From positions 6,944,001-7,008,000 of the forward strand of contig JACGWO010000003.1 of assembly GCA_034509735.1 (NCBI GenBank): a stretch of 64,000 nt of DNA, in the 5' to 3' direction. The notes under the pieces were generated by a model. It was not told where the DNA came from, did no database searches, and saw only the letters and a list, made by a program, of their open reading frames with translations. The translations under genes were made by a program, and so were the position numbers. Positions within the stretch are counted from its first letter, which is position 1, and each line of letters begins with the position of its first letter. Shown here piece after piece: positions 1 through 10,111 of the stretch. This stretch comes from Sesamum alatum (lineage: Eukaryota > Streptophyta > Magnoliopsida > Lamiales > Pedaliaceae).

Positions 1-130
1 AATTAAATTATACTTCTTGGAGATTCAAGCCTCGATGAATTATTTGGAATAATCGGGCTTGAGTTCATAAATTAGATTTATGAATTTTATAAAGCATGGG
101 CTTTCCTTTTAATTAGATTAAAAGGGTGAA

Positions 131-493
131 TTAATTAATTAGTGGGCTTGGTATATTAAATAGGATTTAATATAAAGTCCATGAGACTATTTAATTTAGA
201 ATTAAATAATCCCATTCTATGGAATTAATTAATGGGCTTGGTATATTAAATAGGATTTAATATAAAGTCCATGGGACTATGCAATTTAGAATTAAATAAT
301 CCCATTATATGGAATTAATTAATGGGCTTGGTATATTAAATAGGATTTAATATAAAGTCCATGGGACTATTTAATTTAGAATTAAATAAGTCCTTTCCAT
401 TAATTAATTAATGGGCTTAGTATATTAAATATGATTTAATATAAAGTCCATGGGAATATTTAATTTAGAATTAAATAGGCCCATTCCATAAAG
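131..493 (+). repeat. LTR-B 90-bp tandem repeat, 4 copies
   Basis: Four AT-rich copies each contain GGGCTTGGTAT or GGGCTTAGTAT, starting at 144, 234, 324 and 413 (periods 90, 90, 89). The LTR-B at 39045-40762 has only two copies, and the solo LTR-B at 59772-62094 has four. The unit is therefore a length-variable repeat in the U3 region. Confidence 0.85.
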
Positions 494-556
494 CCCATCA
501 AAATGGATGGACAAGATTTGATCTAGAGAATGATGAGATGAAGGGCCATGATTAGT

Positions 557-670
557 TTGACTTAATCAAAGCCTAATTTGACTAGGATTTGACTAGGTCA
601 AAATCCTAGTCAAAGTGTGTCTCTTTGGAAGAGTTTGAGAAGGAATAGGAAATTCCATCTTCTATAAATA
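557..670 (+). promoter_or_regulatory. LTR-B promoter: W-box cluster and TATA box
   Basis: Five TTGAC[C/T] cores on both strands lie between about 557 and 617. Part of this forms an inverted repeat with arms TTTGACTAGG and CCTAGTCAAA. A consensus TATAAATA follows at 663-670. Transcription would start about 30 bp downstream. WRKY binding is an inference from the motif. Confidence 0.6.
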
Positions 671-809
671 CTCAAAAAACACACACTCACACCTAGTATT
701 CTCTACAACTCTCATCTCTCAATTCTCCCTCAAATTTTCGTCGACCCCTCTTTCTTCTCTCCAAGAATTCTACTTTGTTCTTCTTGATTTATTCAAGTTA
801 AGAACTTGA

Positions 810-851
810 GAGACATTGATTGCGTTAATTCATAGCGTGTATCGATGTCTC
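810..851 (+). other. R-region hairpin of LTR-B
   Basis: The arms GAGACATTGAT and ATCGATGTCTC pair with one G-U wobble around a loop that contains TTAATTCATA. LTR-A and LTR-C have different arms at the equivalent place. It would lie in the 5' leader of the transcript. Confidence 0.45.
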
Positions 852-1087
852 TTCTCCCCAAATAATTTCTTGCTAGCACAAGGGTTGTTTGCTTTCCGGT
901 GGAGCGAGTGAGATAATTTAGAGGGTCTCTTCTTTGAGATCTTGGTGAGAAACGGGGAACAATGCATGTAGCCGAAACGAAGACAAAACTACAACCGGGT
1001 AGGTTCCTTAATTTCGTTTTTTCGGTTTCAATTCTATGGCCTCCATGTTGTGTTTTATTGAACAAGAGATACACCGAACGCCCGGGA

Positions 1088-1112
1088 GAATCAAGGGCAC
1101 ACCCCTTGATTC
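1088..1112 (+). other. Near-terminal LTR hairpin (LTR-B version)
   Basis: A perfect 10-bp stem: arm GAATCAAGGG, loop CACAC, arm CCCTTGATTC. LTR-A and LTR-C keep the AAGGG/CCCTT core and an NACAC loop but change both sides of the outer stem together. Confidence 0.6.
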
Positions 1113-1504
1113 GTTTATGTATGTTATGCATTATTTAAATTCCTTTTAATTATGCTTTGTAATTTTTTATTACGCACTATTTCGCGCTTCCGCTATTCGC
1201 GTTAATCTCCCAGGACGATCCACACAATCTTTCAGCTTTCCCCTAGTCCAAGTGTGCCACGACTCGTGAGATCACACTTGGGTAGTGGTAGCTTCCTCAC
1301 CACATTGCTGTGGATGGAAGGCTCGGACAGATCAAAATACCATTTTGATCCAAATCCGTTCTGGGCCCAATATTTAATTTGGTCCAATCAAATGAGAGTT
1401 TGTGTGTCACTGAGACCTCATCACATTATTGTGTTATAGCATGCATAAGTATATGAATTGTGCTACAGATTCAAAACCTATTTTCATCTTAATTAAAAAC
1501 GACG

Positions 1505-1632
1505 AAAAAAAAAACACGGATTTGCGTGCTGAGACCTCATTCTATCTTCATAGATTTCTCGAGATATTTTCTTACGAAGTTTTGTTATAGCATCTATAAC
1601 TGCTTTCGGTTTAGGGGAACAACCTGGCATAA
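1505..1632 (-). pseudogene. ndhK: Plastid ndhK fragment (NUPT)
   Basis: The minus-strand translation gives [13 protein letters not shown] followed by [16 protein letters not shown] and then RSQ. This is the conserved C-terminal part of plastid NADH dehydrogenase-like subunit K, including its Pro-Gly-Cys motif. The family normally has Pro-Pro after that Cys, where Ser-Pro is seen here. The fragment covers about 40 codons, has no start or stop, and degrades after RSQ. It is non-functional plastid DNA in the nucleus. Identification rests on recalled family sequence, not on a search. Confidence 0.75.
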
Positions 1633-1705
1633 CTAGAATGAAAAAAAGGGGAATGTCAACGCATCCGGGAAAAAACGATTAATCTCTATCAATAGACCTA
1701 CTAAT
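1633..1705 (-). pseudogene. psaJ: Plastid psaJ 3' fragment (NUPT)
   Basis: The minus-strand translation gives [19 protein letters not shown] and then the normal stop, with a one-base slip in the T run near the end. This is the C-terminus of photosystem I subunit IX. It lies immediately beside the ndhK fragment, although the two genes are far apart in typical plastid genomes, so the pieces were joined after leaving the plastid or during repair. Confidence 0.75.
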
Positions 1706-1746
1706 CTTGGGATTTGCGATCCCAAGTAAGATCGGTTCAGGATCAT

Positions 1747-1809
1747 GGTTGGGTTGTTCGCCCATTAAAGCGGTATGTGAGTTGGGTTCAGAACGTCGTG
1801 AGACAGTTC
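1747..1809 (+). pseudogene. rrn23: 23S rRNA fragment, probably plastid (NUPT)
   Basis: The plus strand contains the near-universal large-subunit rRNA stretch CAGAACGTCGTGAGACAGTT, preceded by TTCGCCCATTAAAGCGGTA with a few substitutions. The wording fits plastid 23S better than mitochondrial 26S, but a mitochondrial source is not excluded. It is only about 60 bp long and cannot be a working rRNA gene. Confidence 0.75.
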
Positions 1810-2679
1810 TATAAAAAAAAGAAATCTTAATTAATCAAAGGTCCAACTGATCACCACGCCTGTATTCCAGTTTACTGATTGTGAAACGGTTAATTACTTG
1901 AAATCCAGTATTTAAAGCGATAAATAAATACGCCGCATGTAGAAAACATAGCATGCCCCTGTTAGGATGATCACAAGCCCAACCTATGCGACCCACTGAG
2001 CCCGCAGTGAGTCTATGGTCTATCTAGGGTGGTCCTAAATTATTACGATAATAATGTACCCATTGTCCTTCCAATGGGCCTTGTAGTGCTTCTTGTTTCA
2101 TGCCTTGATGCTCCTCCTTGGGGTCTCCGACTCCAATTGCTTGTTAAAATTAAAACCTTTCTAATCCTATCTACTCTCATTACAACTGAAAGTAATACAT
2201 TGGTAATAATGAAAACAAGCCTTAACATCATGAGGCTGACAATACGGGAGATAATAGTCCCAAAACAAGAGGCACGCAGGCCCCACCCAACAGAAAATAA
2301 ATGATCATACATTCATCCATACATAAGGTCTAGGGCTCTTGTGATCATCCCATGTTGATTCCATCAACTCACATAACACAATTATTCCAAATAATCATGC
2401 ATAAAAAAACCAATGGATATTCCAAATACGCAAGTGATGTCCAAAATCACAAAAGCATAAACATAAAAATAATATGCAAAATTCAAATTTCAAATTTAAT
2501 GGACATTTTAAAAATGCATCCAATGCATGTATTAATCCCAAATTAATTAAGCAAATTTAATATAAGGAATAATCCAATTTTTCCAAAATCAAATATGCAA
2601 AATTAACATATTTTCAGAATATTGTGCAAAAAATAGAAAAAATCAAATTTTCCGGAAAGCGTCGAAAAACGGCACAAAA

Positions 2680-2907
2680 CGGCCCAACCGTTGTGCCTGT
2701 CGGCCACCCGCGCGCACAGGGCGATGCGCGCTGGCCACGACCGTTTGCGCACAGCGGGCACGCGCCACTGCGTGCGCCTGTGCCCAGCATTCACGCGCAG
2801 GCACCTGCCTGCGCGGCCGCTGCCGTCCGATCCCAGCCACTGCGTGCGCCTGTGCCCATCATTCGCGCGCAGGCACCTGCCTGCGCGGCCGCTGCCGTCC
2901 GATCCCA
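2680..2907 (-). repeat. GC-rich leader cassette with 72-bp tandem duplication
   Basis: This strongly GC-rich, CpG-rich block sits in AT-rich leader. Its flanks match element 1 (a TTGGGATCGG side and a GGCCGTTTTGTGCCG side), but its body differs. It contains two near-identical 72-bp units at 2765-2836 and 2837-2907. Open frames through it exist in several registers only because GC-rich DNA lacks stops. Confidence 0.7.
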
Positions 2908-3150
2908 ATTTTTTTTTTTCATGTTTTTTCAACATCTTTTCCAGCACAAAAACAGTAACAATTATTCTGAAAATAAGCATGCAATTTTAGATCCAACCTA
3001 ATAAAAATAAGCATGCCAAAAGTCCATCAAATTCAAACAATTGAATCATCATATTATTCATACATTTATATAATCTAACATGCCAATAAAGCCACAAAAG
3101 CAAGTAGATCATGCCAAACACATAGATCTATGTCCTTTACATCGAACCGG

Positions 3151-3162
3151 GCTCTGATACCA
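3151..3162 (-). other. Primer-binding site (initiator tRNA-Met)
   Basis: The minus-strand sequence TGGTATCAGAGC starts two bases from the LTR end at 3165. It is the standard plant copia primer-binding site, complementary to the 3' end of initiator tRNA-Met. Confidence 0.9.
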
Positions 3163-3164
3163 CT

Positions 3165-5382
3165 TGAAGGAAAAGCGAATCCGCTTGGGAGCGCGAGCGG
3201 AAAGGAGAAAGCGTGATATGGTACGTAAATTTAAATCTAATTTAAATAAATAAATCCCAAGGGGTGTACCCTTGGATGCTCAAGCGGGCGTTCAATGTAG
3301 GATATGTAAATATTATAAACGTATATTAAACACAAAGGGCATAGATATATATATTAAATCAATCAAAGCGTAATAAAAATGTTACCTTTGATTGTTTAGC
3401 GTGTGCTCCCGGCTACTTGCGTTGTTCCTTCTCCGGAATGCTCACGAAATCCATTCGTATGGATTCTCCAAAGGTGATCTACACCACACCAGAAGAAACG
3501 CACGTTCTCCTTGCTAGAAGAAAACGGGTTTAATGAAGGAATCGGTGTAAGAGAAGAACACTATGAATTAGTGTTCTCTTAAACCTACTTTGTTCTTCCT
3601 CTTGATTCAAAACTAAGTGAAGAACACAAGTGAAAGGGGGGAGGAGAAAACCGAGAGTTAGAGAGGGAGAGGAAATCCGAAAATTCCTTCTTCTTTTTCC
3701 TAGAAAAAGATGAATAATGAATCACTTATGCTTGGTGTTGTATAATCTAATATATATACATAATTAATGTGATTATTGGAATGTATCTAGGTTCATCCTA
3801 GGATGTCTAGATTCATTCCAATCAATCACCATTAATTCTTCAATCAAGCCTACCAAAATTATGGTATGATCAAATCATACCAAAAGGGAAGAGCTTGATT
3901 GGAGTTGATTTGTCTCTTTCCAAAAGAGATAAGTCAACATACCACCTAGCATGAAACATGGCTGATTTTGCTTCCTCCAAGGGAGCATCTCGGCCATGTT
4001 TAATTAAGGGAAGAAGTCCAACTTCTTCCTATTTCAAAATAGGAATTATTTCTCCTCTCGGGTAAAATTTAACGGACCAGGTTTTATCGTAATCCAATTA
4101 CGACGAACCCAACATTAAATCCAATTTAATGTCCATTTAAATTATTTTCATTGATCTTTTAATCCAATTAAAAGATCCAACGTCTCAACTTTCCATATTT
4201 AATCGAAAATCCAATTTACTGATTAAACGAAGGCCCGATACAATATCATCCCGTCCATTCAATGGACTTTCCCTTAAGTAATCCAATTACTTATTTATCC
4301 TTCGAGATTGACTCCAAGTCGATCTCTCAACCTCCTCGGTGATTTGTGTGTGACCCTTTAGGTGCACCCACAGCTTGACTTTGGGCCGTGTCCCACAAGG
4401 GCCCGTTACCATGGGTGGCCGTCTAGCAACGGTCGATGGCACTAGAGACTAGGTGAATTGGCGTGAACATTTAGGCGTCGATTTCGTACGGGTACGATCC
4501 TTCGGTCTACCGTCTCCCGGCCTTAGTCTAGGGTATGGAATTGGGCATCGGTTCCCATCCTTGACTAGGCATCTATGCTTAATACTCAAGACCATGTATG
4601 CTTCATTGCGGCGACACAGGAAACCATTCCCTGTTCGACCAACCACTGTGGCCACAGCTTTAAACAGCATGAACATGTCTCCGAGTGCATAGGAGATACC
4701 TTTGTCACATACTGACAGGGAACGGATCCTCTTCTTTGAATTCACCGTCCTCGCTACACATTCCGACTGCACTGGACAAGAATTATGATGATCATCTTAC
4801 AGAATGATCACCCGCCAGATCCAAGATACAGCCGTCCTGTGCACGCGACTGCGATGATTCCTCAAGTCTGAGAATTACTCCCGTACTATCGGAACCGGGG
4901 AAAAACCAATCATACCGACCAAGCCTCCAAGGCTTCCATATGATGATCCCCACGAGTCAGTCCAGTCGGCTCGACCCCAGTCGACCAACCCATCAAGATC
5001 GTGTAGGCGTCCCACGCCTGTCGCCGATGAAACACGACACTCATCCAATGAACATGACTCTTGATGCAAGTCTCAATAGGACTCTCGATGCCCTGTCTCA
5101 AGGTCCTCGACTTGGAACGTTTCAGATCCAACTCTAAATTAGTTGGTTTCATGACCACCATCCAATGCGTGGCCCAACTGCACGAGTTGTTAACCATGGT
5201 CTGTGGGCTTTGTTGCGACATAAGTAAAACACCATTTTAACAAATGTGAAATGAGCGCAACAAAGTAAGCGCCAAAAGTGACGAATAGTCATTTTTTTCA
5301 TCACATAATAATATTACATTTACATCAAATTGTATAATAGGTTACAAATCGGCAAACCTATTGGCTTTCTCCTATTCTAACA
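3165..5382 (-). mobile_element. LTR-A, 5' LTR of a minus-strand copia element
   Basis: A full-length LTR of 2218 bp with TG...CA ends. It reads on the minus strand from TGTTAGAATAGG at 5382 to TCCTTCA at 3165 and is followed by its PBS. A few bases are missing in the usual AGGTGACCAGAAAG block near its start. It interrupts the 3' internal end of a Ty3/gypsy element; the right flank is ACTTA, and the matching left duplicate would lie beyond the window. LTR-A keeps its own hairpins but lacks the W-box array and CA tract of LTR-C. Confidence 0.9.
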
Positions 5383-5448
5383 ACTTATTTCCTTGAACGG
5401 GTAAGACAGTCAAATTTCGAGGACGAAATTTTATTAGGAGGGTAGAGT
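5383..5448 (+). pseudogene. Ty3/gypsy element, 3' end of internal region with polypurine tract
   Basis: The stretch reads AATTTCGAGGACGAAATT and then TTAGGAGGGTAGAGT directly before an LTR start. This wording is typical of the extreme 3' end of plant Ty3/gypsy elements of the Tekay/Del kind: the last codons of pol (FRGRNF in one frame) and then the polypurine tract. Everything upstream is cut off by the LTR-A insertion. Lineage is inferred from this end and the long LTR only. Confidence 0.65.
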
Positions 5449-5862
5449 TGTAACGTCCCAAATTTCTTATATAGAATTCTCAATTATTAGTACAAGAAAG
5501 TGGATATATGTTGTGTTGAGGTATTATAATAATTGTGGTTGACGAGATACTTAAAAAGAAGAAATAAATTATTGTAGATGAATGAATATTTGTATAATAG
5601 GAATGTGGGAGTCAAAATTTATACTTGTAAAGATGTGGGGGAAATAAATAAAGTCTTAATACCACATATGAAATAGTAGCATTTTTATAATATATATGTA
5701 TATGTGTAGATTACTACACTACAAGACAAAAATAAATGAACTTATCAACATGTATCTTTAGTATAATATTTATATATGTATATATACTAAAATAGGCCTA
5801 CTTATCTATACACCTACATAACTAGACCCATATATAGACACTTATATAATATAAATATATAT

Positions 5863-7825
5863 TGAAAGATTGTGGATCGTCCCGGAAAATAGCGCGAATG
5901 CGGAAGCGCGGTATAAAAATTAAAAACAAAAATTAAAACAAATAAAATAAAAGAACACGTTCAAGGGGTGTACCCTTGAAGTTCCCGGGCGTTCGGTGTA
6001 TCTCATGAATCAAAAAGCATAAAAGAAATCATGGAGGCCATAGATTAAAAATAAAGAGAAACGAAAATTTAAACCGGAACCTACCGATTGTCGTTTTCGT
6101 CTTCTAACCGGTACTCGCGTTGTTCCCCGATTTGCTCCAAGTCTCGTATGTGAGACCCTCCAAACAATAACATGCAATCCACCCACGTATCTTGCACGTC
6201 GTGCTACCGAACGAACAAGTATTTTGGGGAGGATGAATTAATCACACGTTATTAATTAACGGTATTAATTCTCCTAAGTTCAATTGTTCCAAGAACAAAA
6301 GAACAAGAAATTATTTTCTTATTGTGAGAGAGAGAGAGCGGACGAGTAGGGAGAGACGAGAGAGCCGAGTGTGTGTGTGTGTGTGTGTGTTGGAATTTCA
6401 TCACTCTTCAAATAGTGAGGGGCTAGGACTATTTATAGTGGAGGAGTTTAATCCTCTTTAAACTCCAACTCTAAAGAAGACTATTTGGACTAGGATTTTG
6501 ACCTAGTCAAAGTAGTATTTGACCTAGTCAAATTAATCCTAGCCATCCATCTCTCCCTTTCCATCTCAACCATTAATTTAATTTAATGAAATATTTAAAA
6601 CCTATTTAAATATTCCAAAGGGCAATAAATAAATATAATAAATATAAATATTTATTCTAGGCCCATTAAATTAATTTTCTAATAAATCCAATTTATTAGA
6701 TCAATCCCTTTTATCTAATAAAAGGAATTAATTCTCTCCAGGAAAATAAAGGACCCGATTAAATCCAATTTAATCATTCCATTTCTCTAATATTTAATTC
6801 TAAATTAAATACTTAATGTGTGTGGATTGTGTGTGACTCTTTAGGTTCACCTTTCAGCTAGACTTGGTCGGATTCCTAGAATCCGCCCGTTACTATGTGT
6901 GGCCATCTAGCAACGGTCCATGGCACTAGAGACTAGGTGAATTTTCAGGGATGAACATTTACGCTCTAACAGTACACTCGTCTTTCTGTCTACAGTCTCA
7001 CCACTTAGGGTATACGGCACAGAAGATGCAAGTACCCATTTTGGACCTATGTGTCGGTCTGTCCTTACCAAACACCGCAAGGTAAACCTTCCCTTCTGTT
7101 CAGTTACTGTGGCCACAGATTTTAGGGACAAGACACAGAGCATTTGTGAGACTCAACTGTCAATGCCTTTTGACAGGAGACAGATCCTTTCTTGGAAACT
7201 ACTGTCACTCTGAACGCCAGAGCTGCACTAGACATGGCTTATGACTACTCAAGTGCTTCTTGGTAATCTCTCACCATATCTAAGATACAGACCTGACATA
7301 TAGATAAACTCAGCAGTTCCTCAAGTCAAAGAACTTGATCTGTACCGTTGGTACCGGGAACACAATTCATACCTAGCTGACCCTACTCAAGGTCCTCCGT
7401 AAGACGGTTCCTGCGAGTCACCTCAGTCAGCTGCTTCCTAGCAGGCTAACCCACTAACACTGCTTAGACGACCCTCATCCCCCGTCGATGAAATACGACA
7501 GCAGATGCTTAGTGCAAATCTCGAGGGAATCTCGGTACCCTTTTTCGAGATTCCTTGACTTGGAGATTTCCGAACTGATTCGACGGGACTGATTTCATGG
7601 ACCTACCTCCAAGTGTAGTCCCAGTCCCCGAAATATGTTTTCAGTCCGTGGGCTTTGTTTGTGTAGTGAAAAGATATGAAATGCAAATAAAGTGAACACA
7701 AACAAAGTAATGTCAAATGAATTTACTTCTTTATTCATTAATAAATTTATCAAAACACTGAAATTGTCTAGACATAGGTTACATTTTGCCCGCCAAGATT
7801 GTCTATATGGTCACCTATTCTAACA
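5863..7825 (-). mobile_element. Solo LTR-C (minus strand)
   Basis: A complete 1963-bp LTR from TGTTAGAATAGGTGACC at 7825 back to a TTTCA end at 5863, with no internal region attached. The flanks are TATAT on the left and TATGT on the right, a target duplication with one mismatch. Minus-strand TATA box at 6430-6437 (TATAAATA), CA/GT microsatellite at 6369-6390. Solo LTRs arise by recombination between the two LTRs of one element. Confidence 0.85.
6369..6437 (-). promoter_or_regulatory. LTR-C TATA box and downstream CA microsatellite
   Basis: On the minus strand TATAAATA (6437-6430) is followed about 40 bp later by (CA)11. The same order occurs in every LTR-C copy, with varying repeat number. 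Confidence 0.6.
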
Positions 7826-8825
7826 TATGTATAGATAAATATTAGCTTGAGAAGCATGTAGAAGGGTGTAGAATCAGGAAGAAAACAGAAAGAAAGAGGG
7901 GGAGGCGGTGGAGAGAAAGAGAAAGAGAGAAGAAGGAGAAAAAGAAGAAAGAAGAGGAAAAAAGAATTGGTGGTTCCTCCATATTCATCAATCTTAGGAA
8001 GTTTCATACTGATTTGGTAAGTATTTTTATCTCTAAGTTTCTTAAATTCGAGTTTGAGCTAGGATGAAGGCTGAAATCCAAGAAAGGAATTAAATAAGTT
8101 AACTGCATGGTAACAGAGTAAAATCTGTCCGAATAGTCTCTATTTTTCGGGTAAATATTGCGTTTTGTCGGTCCAATATTGGTTATCTTGGTGTCTATGA
8201 AAACTTTAGGATGTCCTCTATAACTTTCTAGTTTTTATCAGAAGCTAAATTCATCGTTTTAATCAATAAAAATAGGGAGACATTCTGTTGCCCTGTTTCT
8301 GCGGAAAATCAGACAAGGTGTACTAAAAAGCTTATAACTTGAGATATAAAGGTTGAAATTGTGTTATTCTTATTTATAATGAAACTAAACAAATATCATG
8401 TCGTATGTTGAGAATATCAGGACTTCTGAACAGTTGTGTGAATTTTTATAGAAATTTGAAGTAGTATAACTGAATCTGTGACAGTACAGAACAGGTTGTA
8501 TTAAAACCTGAATAACTCATTATATACTGATCCAATTCGTCTGATTCTTGTTGGATATGAAACTAGAGACAAATTAGAATAGTTTTAGTAAAATTTATAC
8601 TGATATCATCTATACGTTGGTCTGTAGAAAACTTGTAAGTAGGACAGAAGTGCTGTCAGTTCTGTTTAGAAGAGATTGATTAATATGGACATAAGTATTC
8701 ATCTTCTGATTTCCATTGCTGAATCTATTTATATTAAATAAATATATTTGGAATATTATTAGGAGCTGGATCCATTGGGTAAAACTCACACCACGAATTA
8801 AGTCCATCGGCGATCGGTACATTTT

Positions 8826-8952
8826 GTAAGTAGATGATTAGCACCGTCTATATATGCTCCTCTTCATTTTGATAATACCTATATGTAAGTAGATGATTAG
8901 CACCGTCTATATATATATGCTCCTCTTGATCATTTTGATAATATTTATATGT
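8826..8952 (+). repeat. 59-68-bp tandem duplication in the gypsy LTR
   Basis: Two copies begin GTAAGTAGATGATTAGCACC at 8826 and 8885. The second has an extra TA stretch and a GATC insertion. A degraded third start follows. Confidence 0.8.
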
Positions 8953-9351
8953 GAGTCTATGATTGTGCTTATAATAACTTATGAGGGTGTTAGAATTGAT
9001 GGATGGTTTGAGTTGAATGCTTAGTTCGTGAAAGCAATGTAAGTACACGACTAGAGTCATTTAAATGTGAACCGTTTTATCTCTTGACATTATCTTCATG
9101 TATGAATGGTGTTGGAAATGAATTACTCTGATGGTATGATTGATTTGATGCTTTATCACTGAATGATGTGGTGGAAAGACGAGAAAGTGTATGTTCCATA
9201 CTCTATGAGTTTTATTGATGCTTGTAAATGAATTTGTGATGCTATGTTGTCTTGTGTGACTAACTACTTACAAGAATGGTGATATGGGAAAATGAAGGAG
9301 TTTTGGAAACCGAGTATAATTATTATGTGATACTCCTTGGTGATCTAAACT

Positions 9352-9468
9352 AGCCTGTGTGGCAAAACGAGCCTGTGTGGCAAACTAGCCTGTATGGCCA
9401 AATGAGCCTGTGTGGCAAATTAGCCTGTGTGGCAAATCAGCCTGTGTGGCAACTAGCCTGCGTGGCAT
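9352..9468 (+). repeat. AGCCTGTGTGGC minisatellite, 7 copies
   Basis: The motif AGCCTGTGTGGC, with single-base variants, begins at 9352, 9370, 9387, 9405, 9422, 9439 and 9455, giving periods of 16-18 bp. It lies in the gypsy LTR. Confidence 0.9.
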
Positions 9469-10111
9469 ACCATGGGGGATTCATTTAACGTAATGCAATG
9501 ATTGGTGAAATTGAGTTGATGTAGAAATACACTATATCACTCTCTTGTAAGCAGGCTAGGTATTAACGTGTTTGATTATCTTTTTTTGAGTTGCTTACTG
9601 GTAAATAAATTTGAAATGCTGAAATTGATTTATTGAATGTTTTATGTATGATGTGCTAATGTTTGGTTTACATTAACCCATATTACATGTATAGATTGTG
9701 TCGGTTGTCTACTTATTGAGTTGCAGGCTCACTCCTCTGCACATATTTTCAGGTGTAGATTCTTGTTGTGTTCGCTCTTGAGGACTAGATCAACATTATA
9801 TATTCCAAGTCAGGTCGTACCAGTATGCGGAGTTCTCCTCACAAGTCAATAGGATAGAAGTCATAGATTTTGAGACTGTTAGCAATATACTAAAAGTGAA
9901 GATGGCTTGTGAACATGTTATAATAGTCTATACTACTATATGTGAAAGAGACATGTATAAGTGTTGTAGATGAGAAACTACTTTTGTTAATTATGTTGAT
10001 AGAGTATGTTATATAACCAACTATGAATTGGTTCATGTTTTATAAAAAGTAATATTGTTAATGTGTAACCGTTAAGCAGTAATAAATAGTATTATTGTTT
10101 GGGGTGTAACA

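Larger units (their letters stand above)
1..1234 (+). mobile_element. LTR-B, 3' portion (window-truncated)
   Basis: This is the 3' half of a copia LTR. It aligns by eye with the other LTR-B copies at 39045-40762 (plus) and 59772-62094 (minus). It carries, in order, the 90-bp tandem repeat, a W-box cluster, a TATA box at 663-670, a short CA-rich tract, an R-region hairpin, a near-terminal hairpin, and the terminal GGGACGATCC-type U5 end finishing in TTTCA. It abuts a minus-strand LTR-A-type leader at 1235, so it probably inserted into that element. The 5' half lies outside the window, so target duplication and solo status cannot be judged. Confidence 0.85.
1448..1900. other. Plastid-derived DNA mosaic inserted in the retrotransposon leader
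   Basis: The leader matches element 1 on both sides: up to GCATGCATAA on the left and from about AATCCAGTATTTAAAGCG on the right. The material between is absent from element 1. It contains recognisable pieces of plastid ndhK, psaJ and 23S rRNA, which are not neighbours in plastid genomes and lie here in different orientations. The tail from 1810 to 1900 and the first ~55 bp were not identified. The pattern fits a joined set of plastid fragments (NUPT) captured at a break. Confidence 0.75.
1235..3164 (-). mobile_element. 5' leader of a minus-strand LTR-A-type copia element
   Basis: Read on the minus strand, this matches the leader of element 1 (31064-32875): PBS next to the LTR, a GC-rich cassette with the same flanks, the block seen at 31850-32150, and the CACGAGTCGTG palindrome (here at 1258-1268). 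It is untranslated leader between the 5' LTR at 3165-5382 and a gag gene that LTR-B has displaced or that lies outside the window. About 450 bp at 1448-1900 have no counterpart in element 1 and are plastid-derived. Confidence 0.8.
5449..10111 (+). mobile_element. Ty3/gypsy 3' LTR, split by a solo LTR-C
   Basis: It starts TGTAACGTCCC and ends GGGGTGTAACA, giving imperfect inverted ends, and follows a polypurine tract. After removing the LTR-C at 5863-7825 and the repeated target bases, the LTR is about 2.7 kb, long but normal for Tekay/Del-type elements. It contains two tandem-repeat patches (8826-8952, 9352-9468). At 10112 it meets a copia protease/integrase fragment, so the gypsy element probably sits inside a copia gene. 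No other coding or RNA signal was seen here. Confidence 0.7.

Noticed and set aside
1747..1809. A working rRNA gene.
   Set aside because: Only ~60 bp of 23S is present, with substitutions.
2624..3001. Overlapping 125-codon frames on both strands in the first GC cassette.
   Set aside because: Same composition effect, and the 72-bp duplication makes an apparent protein repeat.
7830..7990. Purine-rich GAAGAAAGAAGAGG stretch as a possible polypurine tract or gene.
   Set aside because: It lies inside the gypsy LTR, is not next to an LTR end, and encodes only low-complexity frames.
9352..9468. CRISPR-like array of short repeats.
   Set aside because: Repeats are 12 bp with 4-6-bp gaps in a plant gypsy LTR; it is a minisatellite.
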